NCBI RefSeq assembly: GCF_006874625.1
Contig: NZ_CP030034.1
Coordinates: 2,480,001-2,544,000, forward strand
Length of the DNA: 64,000 bases
Direction of reading: 5' to 3'
Source of the DNA: Bdellovibrio sp. NC01
Lineage (GTDB): Bacteria > Bdellovibrionota > Bdellovibrionia > Bdellovibrionales > Bdellovibrionaceae
Of this stretch, positions 1 through 9,344 are shown piece by piece. The number at the start of each line of letters is the position of its first letter. Within the stretch, counting starts at the first letter, position 1. The notes under the pieces were generated by a model. It had not been told where the DNA came from. It saw only the letters and a list, made by a program, of their open reading frames with translations, and ran no database searches. Both the position numbers and the translations under genes were made by a program.

Positions 1-888
1 CCTTTTGCAATCACAAACGCGAAAGTGACAGGTGCCGGTTATTCTTCAGGGACGCTGGTAACGGCACAAAACAGTCAACTTCGTGGCTTTTCTCTTGAGC
101 AATTCAACGGCACAATTCCAGACCCTGCAGGCAATTGGGCAAAAGGCACTTTTGCAATTCAAGGTCGCCAAGTGGATTACTATGAATATTTGAAACTCGC
201 TTTGGCAACAGATGCGAACGCAAAGATTCGCCCCTTGGAACAATTGAAAGCTGAAATTGATGAAATGTGTTCAGGCTATCAAGACCGTGCCTTAGATGCG
301 CAAAAAGCGATTGATCAAGGCTTGCACTTGCAACCACATCCTGAAACATTGCCGAAGAACATCTTTCAAGCTGATGGTGATTGGGAAAACTATTCGACGC
401 CAGGTCGTGACTTCCGCCTTCGTTCTAACTTCTATGACATCGTGAAGTCGATGAAGAGTTATAACGAGCGTATCAAAGCGCGCGATAACTTGATCGAGTA
501 CTCTGGTGGTAATTTCAAAGCGGAACTTTTAGCGATGGCGAAAGCTGCTGGCGAGTCATGCAAAATATCTTACAAAAACACTCGCGGTCAGACTGTCACG
601 TTCAATCTTCTGGAAGGCTTTTTGCGAGTAAACCGTATGTCTTTCGACCCATATTTCTGTATGGAAAGACGCATGGGCGCAAGCACTCCGCAAGAGCTTG
701 CAAGCTGCTCTGACGACGAAACAAAAACTCGTTGGTACAAAGCTGAGAACTTTATTAGAAATCAGCTCGTAAAAGATACGACTGTTATTTATGGCCAAAA
801 CCTCGAGGAACTCGAAGCCGAAAACGCGAAGAATCCGAATTTCTATCGCTACGATTTCTTGTACTACATCGATAAATACATCCAATAA
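1..888 (+). CDS. Hypothetical protein, 5'-truncated by the window edge
   Basis: The reading frame is open from base 1, so the true start lies upstream and the GTG at 25 is probably internal. About 295 residues are visible. They are mostly helical and charged, with paired cysteines (for example GESCKISY and DPYFCMERR) that fit an exported, disulphide-bearing protein. The C-terminal part is rich in Asn, Glu and aromatic residues. I recognise no domain. Two hairpins lie just after the stop. The gene is followed on the same strand by the beta-barrel/lipoprotein pair but separated by about 170 bases, so it is probably a separate transcript. Coding status is well supported by length and codon use; function is unknown. 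Confidence 0.75.
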   Translation, partial: PFAITNAKVTGAGYSSGTLVTAQNSQLRGFSLEQFNGTIPDPAGNWAKGTFAIQGRQVDYYEYLKLALATDANAKIRPLEQLKAEIDEMCSGYQDRALDAQKAIDQGLHLQPHPETLPKNIFQADGDWENYSTPGRDFRLRSNFYDIVKSMKSYNERIKARDNLIEYSGGNFKAELLAMAKAAGESCKISYKNTRGQTVTFNLLEGFLRVNRMSFDPYFCMERRMGASTPQELASCSDDETKTRWYKAENFIRNQLVKDTTVIYGQNLEELEAENAKNPNFYRYDFLYYIDKYIQ

Positions 889-892
889 TACT

Positions 893-911
893 ACTCCGGC
901 GAAGCCGGAGT
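893..911 (+). terminator. Compact hairpin after the first gene
   Basis: Perfect 8-bp stem ACTCCGGC/GCCGGAGT closed by a GAA loop, starting 4 bases after the stop codon. No T-run follows, so it may act as a transcript 3'-end stabiliser or a weak terminator rather than a classic intrinsic terminator. Confidence 0.5.
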
Positions 912-921
912 GCAAGCCAGC

Positions 922-946
922 CTCCCGTCTCACCCTGAGATGGGAG
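922..946 (+). terminator. Second tandem hairpin
   Basis: CTCCC-g-TCTC pairs with GAGA-t-GGGAG around a 5-base loop, giving nine pairs with one internal mismatch. It sits 10 bases after the previous hairpin and also lacks a T-run. Together they form a double hairpin between the first gene and the barrel gene. Confidence 0.35.
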
Positions 947-1061
947 CGCCAAAGAATGTCACGTGTATAAAGTCTGCGGATTAAGTCTTTTAATTTTGAA
1001 ATGAAGACTATTTCGCCGCGCACAGCTTTTGAAATACATCCCTGTGAATAATGGGGTTGGA

Positions 1062-2204
1062 ATGAAAAGAAGTGCTATATCAACAATTTGTCTCACTCTG
1101 ATACTGAGTATGAAAGCATGGGCGCAAGCTCCTGAAACTCAGCTAAGCACTTCTTTGCCTACACCAAAGAAAGAATCAAAATTCCAAGCTGACTGGCGTT
1201 TACGCATGGCTGGCAACGATTTCCAAGACGATCAAAGCCAATCTAAATACGTTGATATGCGTTTGGATTTACGCGCGAAATACACTCTGACATCTTCATT
1301 CTATTTAGATCTGCAACCGTCAGTGCGTTTGGTTTCAGGCCAATCGCAAACTATTGATGGCGCCGATAAAATGGAAAATAAAATCCTTTTGAATCAGGCG
1401 GCGGCTCATTATAACCCAATCGACAGCTTGCGCCTTTCTGCAGGTGCTTTAAGCCAAAGATATCTTCACTCTAGCCTTCTTATTGACGACATGGCCTTCC
1501 CTGCGGCTCGCGCAATGGCGATCTACAATGGCTCAATCGTGAATACAGGTCTTGCGGTGGAAACAGCAATCCCGACTTCAACATCACTTAGCACAAATAC
1601 GAAAGAGCTAGAACCGACTCCTTCTTTGAACACAGCGACTTTGCTTGCAAACGTGGGCAACAAAGATGCGTTCTGGAAAAATCGCGTTGGTTACTTCATC
1701 TATAACAACTTGCCATCTGCAGTCGCCCAGCAGTCTTTGCTTCTTGGTAACATGCAGATTTCTAACGAATCAGATGCGAAATATGCATTCATCAATAAGT
1801 TCCAAGGTATTGAAGCGTATACAGAGTTGCAATTGCCAGTGCTGACACACTTGGATCTTTTGGCAGGTGCTGAATACTTACATAACGATCAAGTCTCTTC
1901 AGAAGATGCAGATGCTTCATTTTACTGGGGCGGAGGCAACATCCATATGACTAAGAATATGGATTGGACACTGAAAGCCGGTTATTTCTCGGTAGCACCG
2001 GAAGCAGCGGTTGCTTACTTCAACTCTCGTGGATTTGAAACGAATCGTGTTGGTTATGCCGTTGAAACTTCTTTCTCATTCAAGAAAGAGGGCTTCAAGT
2101 TAGGCGTTCAGTACAAAGACGCAGAAGTCATGTACGAAAACCCGGTGCAATCTCGCGAGAAGTTTTTGACGATCAAGCTGGAGACTTTCTATGCAAACAT
2201 CTAA
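1062..2204 (+). CDS. Exported outer-membrane beta-barrel-like protein
   Basis: About 380 residues. The ATG at 1062 is preferred over the in-frame TTG at 1029 because GGGGTTGGA precedes it and it starts directly on a signal peptide (MKRSAISTICLTLILSMKAWAQA, cleavage probably after AWA or AQA). The mature part alternates hydrophobic and polar residues in many short strands (for example YVDMRLDLRAKY, FKLGVQY) and ends in a strand with a nonpolar last residue, as expected of a porin-like barrel in the outer membrane. No family is recognised. Its last 14 bases overlap the start of the following lipoprotein gene, so the two are almost certainly co-translated and may form a complex. Confidence 0.7.
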   Translation: MKRSAISTICLTLILSMKAWAQAPETQLSTSLPTPKKESKFQADWRLRMAGNDFQDDQSQSKYVDMRLDLRAKYTLTSSFYLDLQPSVRLVSGQSQTIDGADKMENKILLNQAAAHYNPIDSLRLSAGALSQRYLHSSLLIDDMAFPAARAMAIYNGSIVNTGLAVETAIPTSTSLSTNTKELEPTPSLNTATLLANVGNKDAFWKNRVGYFIYNNLPSAVAQQSLLLGNMQISNESDAKYAFINKFQGIEAYTELQLPVLTHLDLLAGAEYLHNDQVSSEDADASFYWGGGNIHMTKNMDWTLKAGYFSVAPEAAVAYFNSRGFETNRVGYAVETSFSFKKEGFKLGVQYKDAEVMYENPVQSREKFLTIKLETFYANI

Positions 2205-5200
2205 GCTGTTGCTGTCATTATTCTTAAGCTTAAATGTACTGAGCCTTGCGGCTTGTAACTTGCCATCGCCAAAAGAAAAGAAAGCGGCTGCCGATCAGGT
2301 TACAGCGGAAGCGACTGGTGATCATGATTACCAAACAGAGCTTGCTCAGGCTGCGACTTTCAATATCGAAGCAGCGCCAAGCCGTTCTTCAGTTCTTGAA
2401 GCAACGAAAGAAGGTGCTTTCGCATTGCCAACTGCGAAAGTTTTCAACTTCTATGCGTGTTTGAAAGACATCTACTACAACAAAGTTATTTCAGGTCATA
2501 AATTCCAAATCGATGAAATCAAAAAGACTGTGACAACAGATGCTTCTGGTTGCTTGATCTGGTCTGAAAACATTAAGTACAACTATTTGGCTGATTCTCA
2601 ATACATCAAATTGGATCGCCACGTACGTGGTACTGGTCTTCATAAAGGTGTGCGCACAGTTTCTTTCGCTATCAATCCTTGGTCGCACGGTGAAAACCTA
2701 GCGCCAGTTTTGGATATCAGAAATGAAGACGCCGTTCCAAACTTAGTGAAATCAACAAAACTTTCAGCGTTGGCTTTGCAAGGATATTCAAAAGATTCAC
2801 AACTTCGCACTCGCCCATTGTGGTTGGAAGATGGTCGTTTGTTCGTCACGGAACAAAAACTTACGACTGCTGGTGTTGACTTGCTATTTGAAGTTCGTGG
2901 TGTCCCAGCGATTCAATTGACTAAAATGAATGGCGAGATCTTCTTGCGCAACCTAACAGCAGGTTCATTCAAAACAACTATCAAGTTGATCCACTCTTAC
3001 GTGGAAGGTGGCAAAGAGATTCACCGTCTGCTTGCGCAAACGGCTGCTTTAGATACAAAAATGGAAAACGGCAGCTTGGCTGTTCGTTCACCAATTTCAT
3101 TGTCGGCGATCCCAACTCGCGGTCAATTGGTTTTGGGTGTGCAATTGACACCTGAAAATGCGCCAGAAGGCTTGACTGGCTTTGATGGTATTTACATCCT
3201 TGGCGATTATGACCAAATCAAGGGTTCTTCATTCTTGAAATTGGCTTCGCAAGTAGCCCAAGATCAAAACTTCAAAATTGATAGCTATATCAACGCAGCC
3301 CCAGTTGCGACGATTCAAAATAAAGACACGGGCTCTTCAACAATTAACGAAGACACGTACCAAAAACCAAAGATCGAAGTTTCACAACTTGAGATCAAAA
3401 ACGTGCGCATCGGTGCAGAGACAACTTCAACTCGCGAAGTGGTTTACAACATCAAAGCGTGTGTGAAAAATGGTTTGGATCAAAAATCAACACGCTCGCA
3501 AACTTTCAAGATCACTCGCTTCCGTCAAAATGCAACGGATGCAGCCGATACTTTGACTGTGAAAACAGACAACAACGCGTGCATCACTTGGGATGAAACA
3601 ATCAAGTTTAAATACTTCGATTGCCAACACTACATCAAAGGTTTCGTGCAAATCGCCAATGAAGACTTAGGCATGAACGAAAAATTCGACGTTCTTGTAA
3701 ATCCTTGGGATAACTTCGCTGCCGGCCGTGACATGCGTTACATCAGCAGCACTGAAAAATTGATCCTGGAGTGCAAACAAGAAGACCGTCCACGTTCGCA
3801 ATTGATCGTTGATTACTTCAACTACAGCACTTTGTCTTACGCTTACCAAGTTGATAACTTGATGAACTTGCATGTGGTTAAGAAGATCCAATTGAAAATG
3901 GAACCACGTGTTTTGATGTACTCAAGCTTATCAAACGGTCGTGGTGAAATTGAGCGTCTGCGTGACGGTGTTTACTTGGTGAAATTTGCGATCGTTAAGA
4001 ACCGCGATTACGAAGGTCAAAACACTTACATCACTTCTGCTGAAAAACTTGTAAACGTGATGAGTGGTCAAATCAACACTGATATTTCTTTGGAAACTCA
4101 GGATTTGAAAGCTCTTGGCAACCGTAACAACATGCTTGTCGAGGTGTACCCAGTTGACGAAAGCAAAGTGACTGTTTCCAACGGTGCAATCACTTTGAAA
4201 ACGGCGGGTCCATTGGATTCAGCTATCGACACATCCACAGGTCTTGAAACGCCAACATTTGTGGGTCCTGTTGTCATCAACTTGGATGAAGCAAGCCGTC
4301 CACTGCGTCTGCTTGATGCATCAACTGTGAATAACTTCCTAGTGTCTGGCACTGACAAAGTGACTGTCGCTAAAGGTGTTATCAATGAAGTTGTAAAACA
4401 AGGTTTGCAAGCCAAAGCTCAAGCAGTAAGTGCGCAAAACAAACTGGCAACGAACACGCAGTTCGCTGCGGATCGCAACTTAAGTATCGTGAACTTAAAC
4501 ACGATGGCTGCGAACGACACTCTTGCAAAAGCGATGAATGTGAAGCTTATAAACACACGTTACATCGTCAACAAAGCGGATCTTCAAAACTTGATCAACA
4601 CTGGCACTATGAGCAAAGAAATCGCACAAAAAATGTGTGCTTTCTGGGCCAACGATTTCAGCTCTTCAATTTACGCTGAAAAAGGTGGTGCGTTCATGGA
4701 CATGTTGAAAATGGGCTTCGGTACGGACTGCTTCCATGCAGTTAGCAAAGACCCATCACGCTTCTTCCAGGTTGAAAAACGCTTGGCAGTCAAAGAAGTG
4801 GGCGAAACAAAATACATGAAAGGCTACAACCAAGGTTTGACGGTTGGTACAAGCTTCTCTGTCAGCAATGCACACAATAAGAGCTTTACGAAATCAGTTA
4901 GTATTGCTGGCAAAGCAGGTCTTTCGAAAAAGTTCTTAGATTTGTTCTCGCTAGGTATTGATGTCGGAGCTTCGCTTTCTTGGTCGGTATCTGATTCGCA
5001 AAGTAACAGCAACTCGGTTTCAGTCAGCACTTCAACGTCAATGACTGTGCAACAAAGCTTATTGAAAGTGCGTGTGAACAAATACGAACAATGTGTGATC
5101 GTAAACTTGAATCCATCATTGTTCATCAAAGATCCAAGCTGGTTCGGTCGCCGTGATTACTTGAGCGTGTTGAACCCACGTTTGACGGATGAAGAAAAAG

Positions 5201-5529
5201 CCGGTGTTGCAACTAAAGGTTTGATGATCTGTGAAGGCCAAGTTCGCACGCAACCGTTAGAGGTGACTGAAAACTACTACTTGATCGCGCAAGAAACTAG
5301 CAGTTCACAAATGCAGGATGCTGGTGACGATAGAAACCGTAACTTCTTTATCGCACTTCGCTCAACGACGGATTTCAACCGCTTTGTCACAGCGATCAAA
5401 GGTGAAGCGAAGATTCCGGGCACAGCAGATAAGTCACAAGAGTTGACGAAAGAAGCTGGCAACATGATGGAAAAACTTTTCCAATTGGGTTCTGGTTCTT
5501 ACCCAAGTCATTATCAGGTTACGAAATAA
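2191..5529 (+). CDS. Very large lipoprotein (1112 aa) with an internal duplication
   Basis: The N-terminus is a lipoprotein signal with lipobox SLAAC, so the protein should be lipid-anchored. Two related segments occur, roughly residues 85-290 and 415-630. Each has a Cys-Lys pair near its start, then a GC/AC-[LI]-[IT]-W-[SD]-E segment, IK-[YF]-x-Y, YIK and a VNPW/INPW turn, so the protein contains a duplicated, probably beta-rich module. The C-terminal 250 residues contain a Ser/Val/Thr-rich amphipathic stretch (SWSVSDSQSNSNSVSV) after GTSFSVSNAHNKS, of a kind seen in strand-forming or pore-like regions, though this is only a resemblance. The start overlaps the upstream barrel gene by 14 bases. 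No known family is recognised. Confidence 0.8.
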   Translation: MQTSKLLLSLFLSLNVLSLAACNLPSPKEKKAAADQVTAEATGDHDYQTELAQAATFNIEAAPSRSSVLEATKEGAFALPTAKVFNFYACLKDIYYNKVISGHKFQIDEIKKTVTTDASGCLIWSENIKYNYLADSQYIKLDRHVRGTGLHKGVRTVSFAINPWSHGENLAPVLDIRNEDAVPNLVKSTKLSALALQGYSKDSQLRTRPLWLEDGRLFVTEQKLTTAGVDLLFEVRGVPAIQLTKMNGEIFLRNLTAGSFKTTIKLIHSYVEGGKEIHRLLAQTAALDTKMENGSLAVRSPISLSAIPTRGQLVLGVQLTPENAPEGLTGFDGIYILGDYDQIKGSSFLKLASQVAQDQNFKIDSYINAAPVATIQNKDTGSSTINEDTYQKPKIEVSQLEIKNVRIGAETTSTREVVYNIKACVKNGLDQKSTRSQTFKITRFRQNATDAADTLTVKTDNNACITWDETIKFKYFDCQHYIKGFVQIANEDLGMNEKFDVLVNPWDNFAAGRDMRYISSTEKLILECKQEDRPRSQLIVDYFNYSTLSYAYQVDNLMNLHVVKKIQLKMEPRVLMYSSLSNGRGEIERLRDGVYLVKFAIVKNRDYEGQNTYITSAEKLVNVMSGQINTDISLETQDLKALGNRNNMLVEVYPVDESKVTVSNGAITLKTAGPLDSAIDTSTGLETPTFVGPVVINLDEASRPLRLLDASTVNNFLVSGTDKVTVAKGVINEVVKQGLQAKAQAVSAQNKLATNTQFAADRNLSIVNLNTMAANDTLAKAMNVKLINTRYIVNKADLQNLINTGTMSKEIAQKMCAFWANDFSSSIYAEKGGAFMDMLKMGFGTDCFHAVSKDPSRFFQVEKRLAVKEVGETKYMKGYNQGLTVGTSFSVSNAHNKSFTKSVSIAGKAGLSKKFLDLFSLGIDVGASLSWSVSDSQSNSNSVSVSTSTSMTVQQSLLKVRVNKYEQCVIVNLNPSLFIKDPSWFGRRDYLSVLNPRLTDEEKAGVATKGLMICEGQVRTQPLEVTENYYLIAQETSSSQMQDAGDDRNRNFFIALRSTTDFNRFVTAIKGEAKIPGTADKSQELTKEAGNMMEKLFQLGSGSYPSHYQVTK

Positions 5530-5531
5530 AG

Positions 5532-5560
5532 AAAAGGCTAGGTTCCCCTAGCCTTTTTTA
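5532..5560. terminator. Bidirectional intrinsic terminator
   Basis: Stem AAAAGGCTAGG/CCTAGCCTTTT with a TTCC loop, T-run on the plus strand and A-run on the left side. It sits between convergent genes and includes the stop codon of the minus-strand gene, so it probably ends both transcripts. Confidence 0.9.
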
Positions 5561-6294
5561 ATTTGTAGATATTCACTTAAGAATTCAATGCTGCGAACAC
5601 CAAACCACGAATAAGATTCACCGTTCACAATCGCACCTTCAACACCTAGCGCTTTTAAATCGGCGATTTTTTTAGCAAACGGATAGGGTTCTGAAGAAAA
5701 CAAATACAACGCATCGGGATTGTCTTCTATTTCCAAAACGGGATACTTCTCCCCTTCAGGATAATCAACCATCTTAGCACCCAGTTTTTTTAAAACCGAG
5801 CCGATGTAAGTGTCTTTACTTGCCGCCATCCACGGTTTTTTCCAAATCAGATAAATGACTTCTTTTTCAGAAGAGCTAGCCGGTTTCACCCATTCTTGGA
5901 AGCCAGGGATTTTCTTTGAATCCCACTTTGCCATGGGTGCTTCAAGAATATCCAAGCACTGAACTGCTAATTCCATCAGCACAGGGTTTTCAAATTTTTC
6001 ACCCAAGCGCACGAGTTCTTTCTGCAAAGACTCTAAAGAATTAACGTGAGTATCAAAGTAAGGAACGGGACATTCCTCTGCCATCTCCAGCGGATTTTCT
6101 TCTTGATCCAAAAGCACCAAATCAGGTTTCAAATCAGCGACCAAATCCCAGGAAACATCTTTCGTTCCACCAACGATAGGAATGTTGGTGATCAACTTCG
6201 GAGGATGAATGCAATAACGTGTGCGGCCAACAACATTGACGCCTGCTTTCAAAAGGGTTTCCGTCCAAGACGGCACCATACTCACAACTCGCAT
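5548..6294 (-). CDS. TroA/BtuF-like helical-backbone binding protein without signal peptide
   Basis: About 248 residues. The start is placed at the ATG of MRVVSMVPSWTETL because AGGAGG lies 6 bases upstream; longer in-frame versions lack a ribosome site. The opening MRVVSMVPS-x-TE and the later DLVADLKPDLVLLD segment are typical of periplasmic-binding-protein-like domains of the cobalamin/iron-siderophore class (COG0614). Here the protein begins directly on the domain with no export signal, as in cytoplasmic members often annotated as cobalamin-binding. The WKKPWMAASKDTYIG segment matches the family's second lobe. No transporter permease or ATPase is adjacent, so a role in cobalamin or metal salvage is inference. 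It is convergent with the lipoprotein gene. Confidence 0.75.
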   Translation of the reverse strand: MRVVSMVPSWTETLLKAGVNVVGRTRYCIHPPKLITNIPIVGGTKDVSWDLVADLKPDLVLLDQEENPLEMAEECPVPYFDTHVNSLESLQKELVRLGEKFENPVLMELAVQCLDILEAPMAKWDSKKIPGFQEWVKPASSSEKEVIYLIWKKPWMAASKDTYIGSVLKKLGAKMVDYPEGEKYPVLEIEDNPDALYLFSSEPYPFAKKIADLKALGVEGAIVNGESYSWFGVRSIEFLSEYLQIKKG

Positions 6295-6398
6295 TATTTT
6301 CCTCCTCAGAAAGAATATACAGCGAGCCAATAAGAGTCAAAACTTGACCTCGGCAATAGAGCCAAGGACTATGGTCGCCTAACAATGAGGTGTATTTT

Positions 6399-7691
6399 AT
6401 GACGCAAGTCTTCCCACTACGCGAAAAACCAGCTTTGGCCCCTTACAAAAAGGGCGATGTTCTTGTGTTATTTGGCGAACTATTTTCTCGTGGCTACGCC
6501 AATGGTTTAGTTGAAGAAGCTGAACGTCGTGGCATGACAATCGTGCGTGCAACGGTTGGTCGCAGAGAAAAAGACGGATCTCTTCGTGCATTGACTGCTG
6601 AAGAAACTGCAAACATTCCTCAACCCTTCATCAACGTTCCATTGGAAGCAGGCTTTGACATGGAGCCAGATTCAAAAGGCATCACTCCATGCGATCAGTT
6701 GAAAGACGTGAAGTTGAGCGATTGGACTGAAGCAAAATTGGATTGGAAATCGATTGAAGAGTCGCACCAAAACAGCATCGTGCGCTTCAAAAAGAACACT
6801 GAACTTTTCATGAAAGAACTTGAAAAGCACATCCCAACAGGTGCAAACGTCGTGTTTGCTCACTTGATGGCTGGTGGTGTTCCTCGTACAAAAATCATCA
6901 TGCCTCTTTTGAACCGCACGTTCAAAGGCACTGGCGATCGCCACATCCCTTCACAAACTTTGTTCGATTCTGAAATCGGCAAAATGTGCTTGAAGAACTT
7001 TGTTGAAGTGACGGCTGAAACATTCCGCCATTTGGTAGAAATCTCTGCTCCACTTCGCAAAAAATTGGAAAGCCAAGGTTCGCACGTTTCTTACACAGCG
7101 TATGGCTACCACGGCACTGAAGTGCTGATCAAAGGCCAATACAAATGGCAAACATACACGCCTTACTTCCAAGGTTGGGCAAAAATGGATCTTGAAAAGT
7201 TGTCTGAAAAATTCAGCAAAGAAGGCGTTCATACTTGCGTTTACAACTGCCCAGAGATTTTGACGAACTCAAGCTCTGTATTCCAAGGTGTTGAAGTGTC
7301 TTTGTATCCTCTTTTGGCGGCTTTGCAAATTGACGGCGCCGACAGAAAACATACAGAGCAAGTTTTGGCTGACTGTAAAAAACTTCTTAAAGATGACGTG
7401 ACTTTCGATCAGATCATTAAGTTCACAGACGATTATCTGACAAACAATATCACTCTGACTCACAGTAAGTACGACCTATGGCCACAAAACTCCGACCAAA
7501 AGCAGATGGAGTTCATGCTGGCAAGTTCTGATCATTTGATCAGCCTTCATAAAGATGAAAAACAACTTATTACGTTCGTACTAAGCGAAGTAGTCTTTAA
7601 GTCATGTGGTTATGTGATGCTTCACGATTCATGGGCGCCAAAAGCTCCGGTTTCGTGGATCGGTCACGACCTTGTTGCAAAGTGCATGTAA
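6399..7691 (+). CDS. Probable NAD(P)-dependent reductase-like protein (FabMG-like?)
   Basis: About 430 residues. The ATG at 6399 is chosen because GAGGTG lies 6 bases upstream; a GTG at 6390 overlaps that ribosome site. The N-terminus (DVLVLFGELFSRGYANGL followed by a helix and the strand MTIVRATV) resembles a Rossmann beta-alpha-beta unit. I recall relatives in Bdellovibrio and Leptospira annotated as the enoyl-ACP reductase FabMG family, but cannot verify this here, so substrate and cofactor are open. There is no signal peptide, so it is cytoplasmic. The metallo-hydrolase gene follows after 15 bases on the same strand, so the two probably form an operon. Confidence 0.65.
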   Translation: MTQVFPLREKPALAPYKKGDVLVLFGELFSRGYANGLVEEAERRGMTIVRATVGRREKDGSLRALTAEETANIPQPFINVPLEAGFDMEPDSKGITPCDQLKDVKLSDWTEAKLDWKSIEESHQNSIVRFKKNTELFMKELEKHIPTGANVVFAHLMAGGVPRTKIIMPLLNRTFKGTGDRHIPSQTLFDSEIGKMCLKNFVEVTAETFRHLVEISAPLRKKLESQGSHVSYTAYGYHGTEVLIKGQYKWQTYTPYFQGWAKMDLEKLSEKFSKEGVHTCVYNCPEILTNSSSVFQGVEVSLYPLLAALQIDGADRKHTEQVLADCKKLLKDDVTFDQIIKFTDDYLTNNITLTHSKYDLWPQNSDQKQMEFMLASSDHLISLHKDEKQLITFVLSEVVFKSCGYVMLHDSWAPKAPVSWIGHDLVAKCM

Positions 7692-7706
7692 TTTAAGGAG
7701 CACCGA

Positions 7707-8549
7707 ATGTCAGTGAAAGCCGGCGAAGCTTGGAGTTATCAAAAATACAAGTTTCACGGTCTTTCACTTTCGGGCATCCGCACAGCCATCGCGATGCCGG
7801 AGCTGTCACTCAGCTTCGATGTCGCCCAAGGCTTCCCGTATCTTTTGAACCTAAAACATTTCTTTATCACTCACGGTCACCTAGACCATGCTGCCGGCAT
7901 TCCCTATATCATTTCGCAAAAGGCAATGACCAGCCAAGAGGCCGCGAAGTTTTATATGCCAAAGTCTTTGGTGGAACCGATGGATCAGATCATGAAGATT
8001 TGGGAAAAGATCGAAGGTCATCAATACAAGTACGAGTTCATCGCAGTTGAAGCCGATCAAGAATTTCAGCTCAATCCGCAATGCTACGTGAAAGCCTTTC
8101 CCACCACTCACCGCGTGGAATCGTTCGGTTACACTGTCTTTGAAACCCACAAAAAACTTAAAGCAGAACTTCAAGGACTCACACAAGAGCAGATTATAGA
8201 GCTTCGCCGCAAGGGTGAGGATGTTAATGAGATACTTCATGTTCCAGCCGTAAGCTTCACGGGTGACACTCAAATCGAATTCCTTGATTCTCGTGACTGG
8301 GTTCGCAAATCAAAAGTACTTCTACTGGAATCAACTTACATCGATGATCGCAAGACCATCGAGTCCGCACGCCAATGGGGGCACACCCATATCGAAGAGA
8401 TCATCCCAAGATTGAAAGATATCGAAAGTGAAAAGATCGTCTTGATCCACGTTTCAAGTCGTTACACCGACTACGACATCCAAAAAATGATCGACGATAA
8501 AATCCCCAAAGAATTCCAAGACCGCGTGGTCTTCTTCCCCGGCCGCTAA
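7707..8549 (+). CDS. Metallo-beta-lactamase-fold hydrolase, RNase Z-like
   Basis: 280 residues; the ATG is preceded by AAGGAG. The zinc motif THGHLDH (around residues 55-61) followed by AAGIPYIISQKA is characteristic of the RNase Z/ElaC branch of the metallo-beta-lactamase superfamily. A second metal-ligand His is in TTHRVESFGY, the bridging Asp in SFTGDTQIEF, and a further His in LIHVSSRY. This set fits a two-zinc phosphodiesterase. It could be a tRNA 3'-processing enzyme or a diverged relative acting on another phosphodiester or lactone; sequence alone does not decide. It is downstream of the reductase-like gene and ends at an intrinsic terminator. Confidence 0.85.
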   Translation: MSVKAGEAWSYQKYKFHGLSLSGIRTAIAMPELSLSFDVAQGFPYLLNLKHFFITHGHLDHAAGIPYIISQKAMTSQEAAKFYMPKSLVEPMDQIMKIWEKIEGHQYKYEFIAVEADQEFQLNPQCYVKAFPTTHRVESFGYTVFETHKKLKAELQGLTQEQIIELRRKGEDVNEILHVPAVSFTGDTQIEFLDSRDWVRKSKVLLLESTYIDDRKTIESARQWGHTHIEEIIPRLKDIESEKIVLIHVSSRYTDYDIQKMIDDKIPKEFQDRVVFFPGR

Positions 8550-8550
8550 T

Positions 8551-8579
8551 AAAAAAGGGAAGCTTGTGCTTCCCTTTTT
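8551..8579. terminator. Bidirectional intrinsic terminator
   Basis: AAAAAAGGGAAGC, TTGT loop, GCTTCCCTTTTT, immediately after the stop of the metallo-hydrolase and just before the stop of the convergent minus-strand gene. Confidence 0.92.
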
Positions 8580-8580
8580 C

Positions 8581-9285
8581 TTAGAACATGTCGTTCAAGT
8601 CTAACCAGATTTTGCGTGATTTGGATTTTTTGTTTTTCAGGTACTCAGTCCACTCTGCTGACGAATGCTTGTTCCAGTGTTCCGCCAAATTCGCGGCGAA
8701 AATCAAAGGACCGTAGCCCTGACCAATTTTATCTTTTGGCGGACGAAGAGCTGTTAACATTTCCGGGCCGTAGAAAGCTGAAGGCATCAAACGATCTTTT
8801 TCACCCAACTCGCCGATGATCAAAGCATTGCGAACTTGACCCAAAACTGTGCGGCTTAATGGACCCGAAGCTTCATTGGCACGAGGAGCACCTGCTGAAC
8901 CCACGATAACCAAACCCTTTTCAGCCTTTTGATTCAAAAGCTCAACAAGGTCTTTGTTTTGGTCATTCACTTTCATATTGAAATCAAAAAACACGAAGCT
9001 TGCGCCGTCTGGCAATGAAGACACACGCTCACGCAAAGCTGCCATATCAACCGCACCCTCTTTCGTATAAGGAGTGTAGTTAACGATTTCGCATGATTTG
9101 CAAGATTGGGCATCGAAGACAGGTTTTACTTTTGAATCAAAGTCGCCTTGAGTTTGATTACCAAAGTAAACCACAGTTGTTTTTCCTGATGGCACTGAAG
9201 CATGCGCGAATGCCGCCCCCCAGCACATAAGACCGATCAATGTTCCCGCTAAAGTTCTCATTACACTAAGTTTGTTCATTGCCAT
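8581..9285 (-). CDS. Exported protein of unknown function
   Basis: About 234 residues from the ATG at 9285; an ATG two codons later is equally possible. An upstream in-frame ATG at 9312 lacks a ribosome site, and GGAGGG lies 12 bases before 9285. A Sec signal peptide is clear (TLAGTLIGLMCWGAAFAHA). The mature part opens with TTVVYFGNQTQGDFDS and includes ASFVFFDFNM and GLVIVGSAGAPRA, alternating strands and helices suggestive of a Rossmann-like or caspase/subtilase-type alpha/beta fold. A Cys pair (QSCKSCEIV) could form a disulphide. No catalytic set is evident. The gene is divergent from the phospholipase D-type gene, with about 60 bases between the two starts. Confidence 0.65.
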   Translation of the reverse strand: MAMNKLSVMRTLAGTLIGLMCWGAAFAHASVPSGKTTVVYFGNQTQGDFDSKVKPVFDAQSCKSCEIVNYTPYTKEGAVDMAALRERVSSLPDGASFVFFDFNMKVNDQNKDLVELLNQKAEKGLVIVGSAGAPRANEASGPLSRTVLGQVRNALIIGELGEKDRLMPSAFYGPEMLTALRPPKDKIGQGYGPLIFAANLAEHWNKHSSAEWTEYLKNKKSKSRKIWLDLNDMF

Positions 9286-9344
9286 GAGAAGAGTTTGCCC
9301 TCCGCATCGCATTGCTGTCGACTTTTTTAATTAATTATTGAACA

